This document shows positions 6,525 to 7,139 of a stretch of DNA of 7,139 nt, piece by piece. The stretch comes from Gemmatimonas sp. UBA2094 (GTDB taxonomy: Bacteria; Gemmatimonadota; Gemmatimonadetes; Gemmatimonadales; Gemmatimonadaceae), in contig DCZC01000069.1 of assembly GCA_002331565.1 (NCBI GenBank), positions 1-7,139 on the forward strand. Reading direction: 5' to 3'. The translations under genes were made by a program, and so were the position numbers. The notes beneath the pieces were generated by a model. That model was not told the DNA's origin, did not search any database, and saw nothing but the letters and a program-made list of their open reading frames with translations. Position 1 is the first letter of the stretch; each line of letters starts with the position of its first letter.

Positions 6525-7139
6525 ATGCGGTTCTCCCGATTTGCCGTTCTAGCTTTGGCAGTGACGACGATGGTCGGCTGCAGTGAGCCCAGCGATGCGC
6601 CCACCACGCCGAACATCCCGCCACTCGCCTACGTGCGCTACATCAACGCGGTGCCGGATACACTCAACACCACCGTGCGCTTCATCGATCAGGTGGAGTA
6701 CTCGCCCATGACGTTCGTGAACGTGCCGTTCCGCGGCCTCGGACAGGGCAACTACCAGCCCACCGCGGCCGGCAACCGCAAGTTCCGCGTGTTCACGGCG
6801 GATATGACCAACTTCTCCGTCGCCGGGAACACCACGGTGCTGGTGGACACCACCATCACGTTCGAAGCGGGCAAGTACTACACGCTGCTGCACTCGGGCT
6901 TTGCCCGTACCGGCTCGTCGCCGCGTCAGCGCATCGTGGTGCTCAACGACGTGTTCCCCACGGTGACCAGCGCCAACATCGCGCTGCGTGCCATCCATCA
7001 GGCGTTCGGTGTCGGTGCGGTCGATCTCCACGCCGCGGCCACCACCACGGCGGCGCTGTCGTCCGCCACGCGCCTCGTGCCCAACTTCGCCGAAGCGGCG
7101 GTGTCGCCGTACGTGACGGCGGCGGTCGGCCCGCTCGCG
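6525..7139 (+). CDS. DUF4397-domain lipoprotein (3' partial)
   Basis: The frame is open from ATG 6525 to the last base (205 residues) with no stop, so the gene runs out of the window. The N-terminus is a lipoprotein signal peptide (MRFSRF, hydrophobic core, MVGC with Cys19), followed by a short Pro/Thr linker. Residues 36-60 (YVRYINAVPDTLNTTVRFID) match the start of DUF4397, a beta-sandwich domain common in secreted and surface proteins. The rest fits too: a GNRKFRVFTAD block, then FEAGKYYTLLHSG and RIVVLND, the region before the second half. A second, diverged copy of the opening motif begins at about 152 (IALRAIHQAFGVGAVDLHAA), consistent with the two-part architecture of this family. The function of DUF4397 is not established; an anchored surface or adhesion-like role is usually guessed. 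Position downstream of susCD suggests an accessory envelope protein, possibly on the same transcript. Codon use resembles susC and susD. Confidence 0.85.
   Translation, partial: MRFSRFAVLALAVTTMVGCSEPSDAPTTPNIPPLAYVRYINAVPDTLNTTVRFIDQVEYSPMTFVNVPFRGLGQGNYQPTAAGNRKFRVFTADMTNFSVAGNTTVLVDTTITFEAGKYYTLLHSGFARTGSSPRQRIVVLNDVFPTVTSANIALRAIHQAFGVGAVDLHAAATTTAALSSATRLVPNFAEAAVSPYVTAAVGPLA

Noticed and set aside
6549..7031. Antisense open frame opposite the DUF4397 gene
   Set aside because: It is Arg/His/Gly-rich with no recognisable domain, whereas the + strand encodes a clear lipoprotein signal and DUF4397 motifs.
1..7139. CRISPR arrays, insertion sequences, transposase genes or attachment sites
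   Set aside because: I saw no regularly spaced repeats, no transposase or integrase motifs and no terminal inverted repeats. The repeats present are local hairpins and short regulatory-type motifs.

Overview
The window is GC-rich DNA with strongly G/C-ending codons and carries a SusC/SusD-type outer-membrane uptake pair. High GC together with a long SusC/RagA receptor, a SusD/RagB lipoprotein and a DUF4397 lipoprotein fits Gemmatimonadota (a Gemmatimonas-like soil or water bacterium) better than the usually AT-richer Bacteroidota. This assignment is an inference from sequence style; no 16S or other phylogenetic marker is present. All recognisable genes lie on the + strand.

Layout. Positions 1-402 hold the 3' end of a LytTR-type DNA-binding response regulator whose start lies before the window. 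Positions 403-945 are a 543-bp gap without a convincing gene. Its left part has a cluster of CCGGTA/TACCGG motifs just after the regulator. Its right part has two strong hairpins, the second an 18-bp RNA stem with several G-U pairs, ending 45 nt before the susC start. susC-like (946-4245) encodes a complete TonB-dependent receptor with signal peptide, carboxypeptidase-regulatory-like domain, TonB box, plug and barrel. A 67-bp gap containing a 17-bp hairpin separates it from susD-like (4313-5953), which encodes a complete SusD/RagB surface lipoprotein. Next comes a small lipoprotein-like gene of unknown function (5955-6455), starting one base after the susD stop. A 69-bp gap follows, then a DUF4397 lipoprotein gene (6525 to the window end) that is cut by the right edge.

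Working model. SusC and SusD form a lidded, TonB-energised importer for an oligomeric nutrient. The two downstream envelope proteins are candidate accessory components or passengers of the same transcript. No glycoside hydrolase, peptidase or other degradative enzyme is visible, so the substrate cannot be named. The upstream LytTR regulator may control the operon, but the sequence shows only adjacency and orientation. The features most worth checking are the structured susC leader, the susC-susD intercistronic hairpin, the CCGGTA cluster, the unknown small gene with its different arginine codon use, and the paired cysteines in SusC and SusD. No clearly new multi-gene system is evident.
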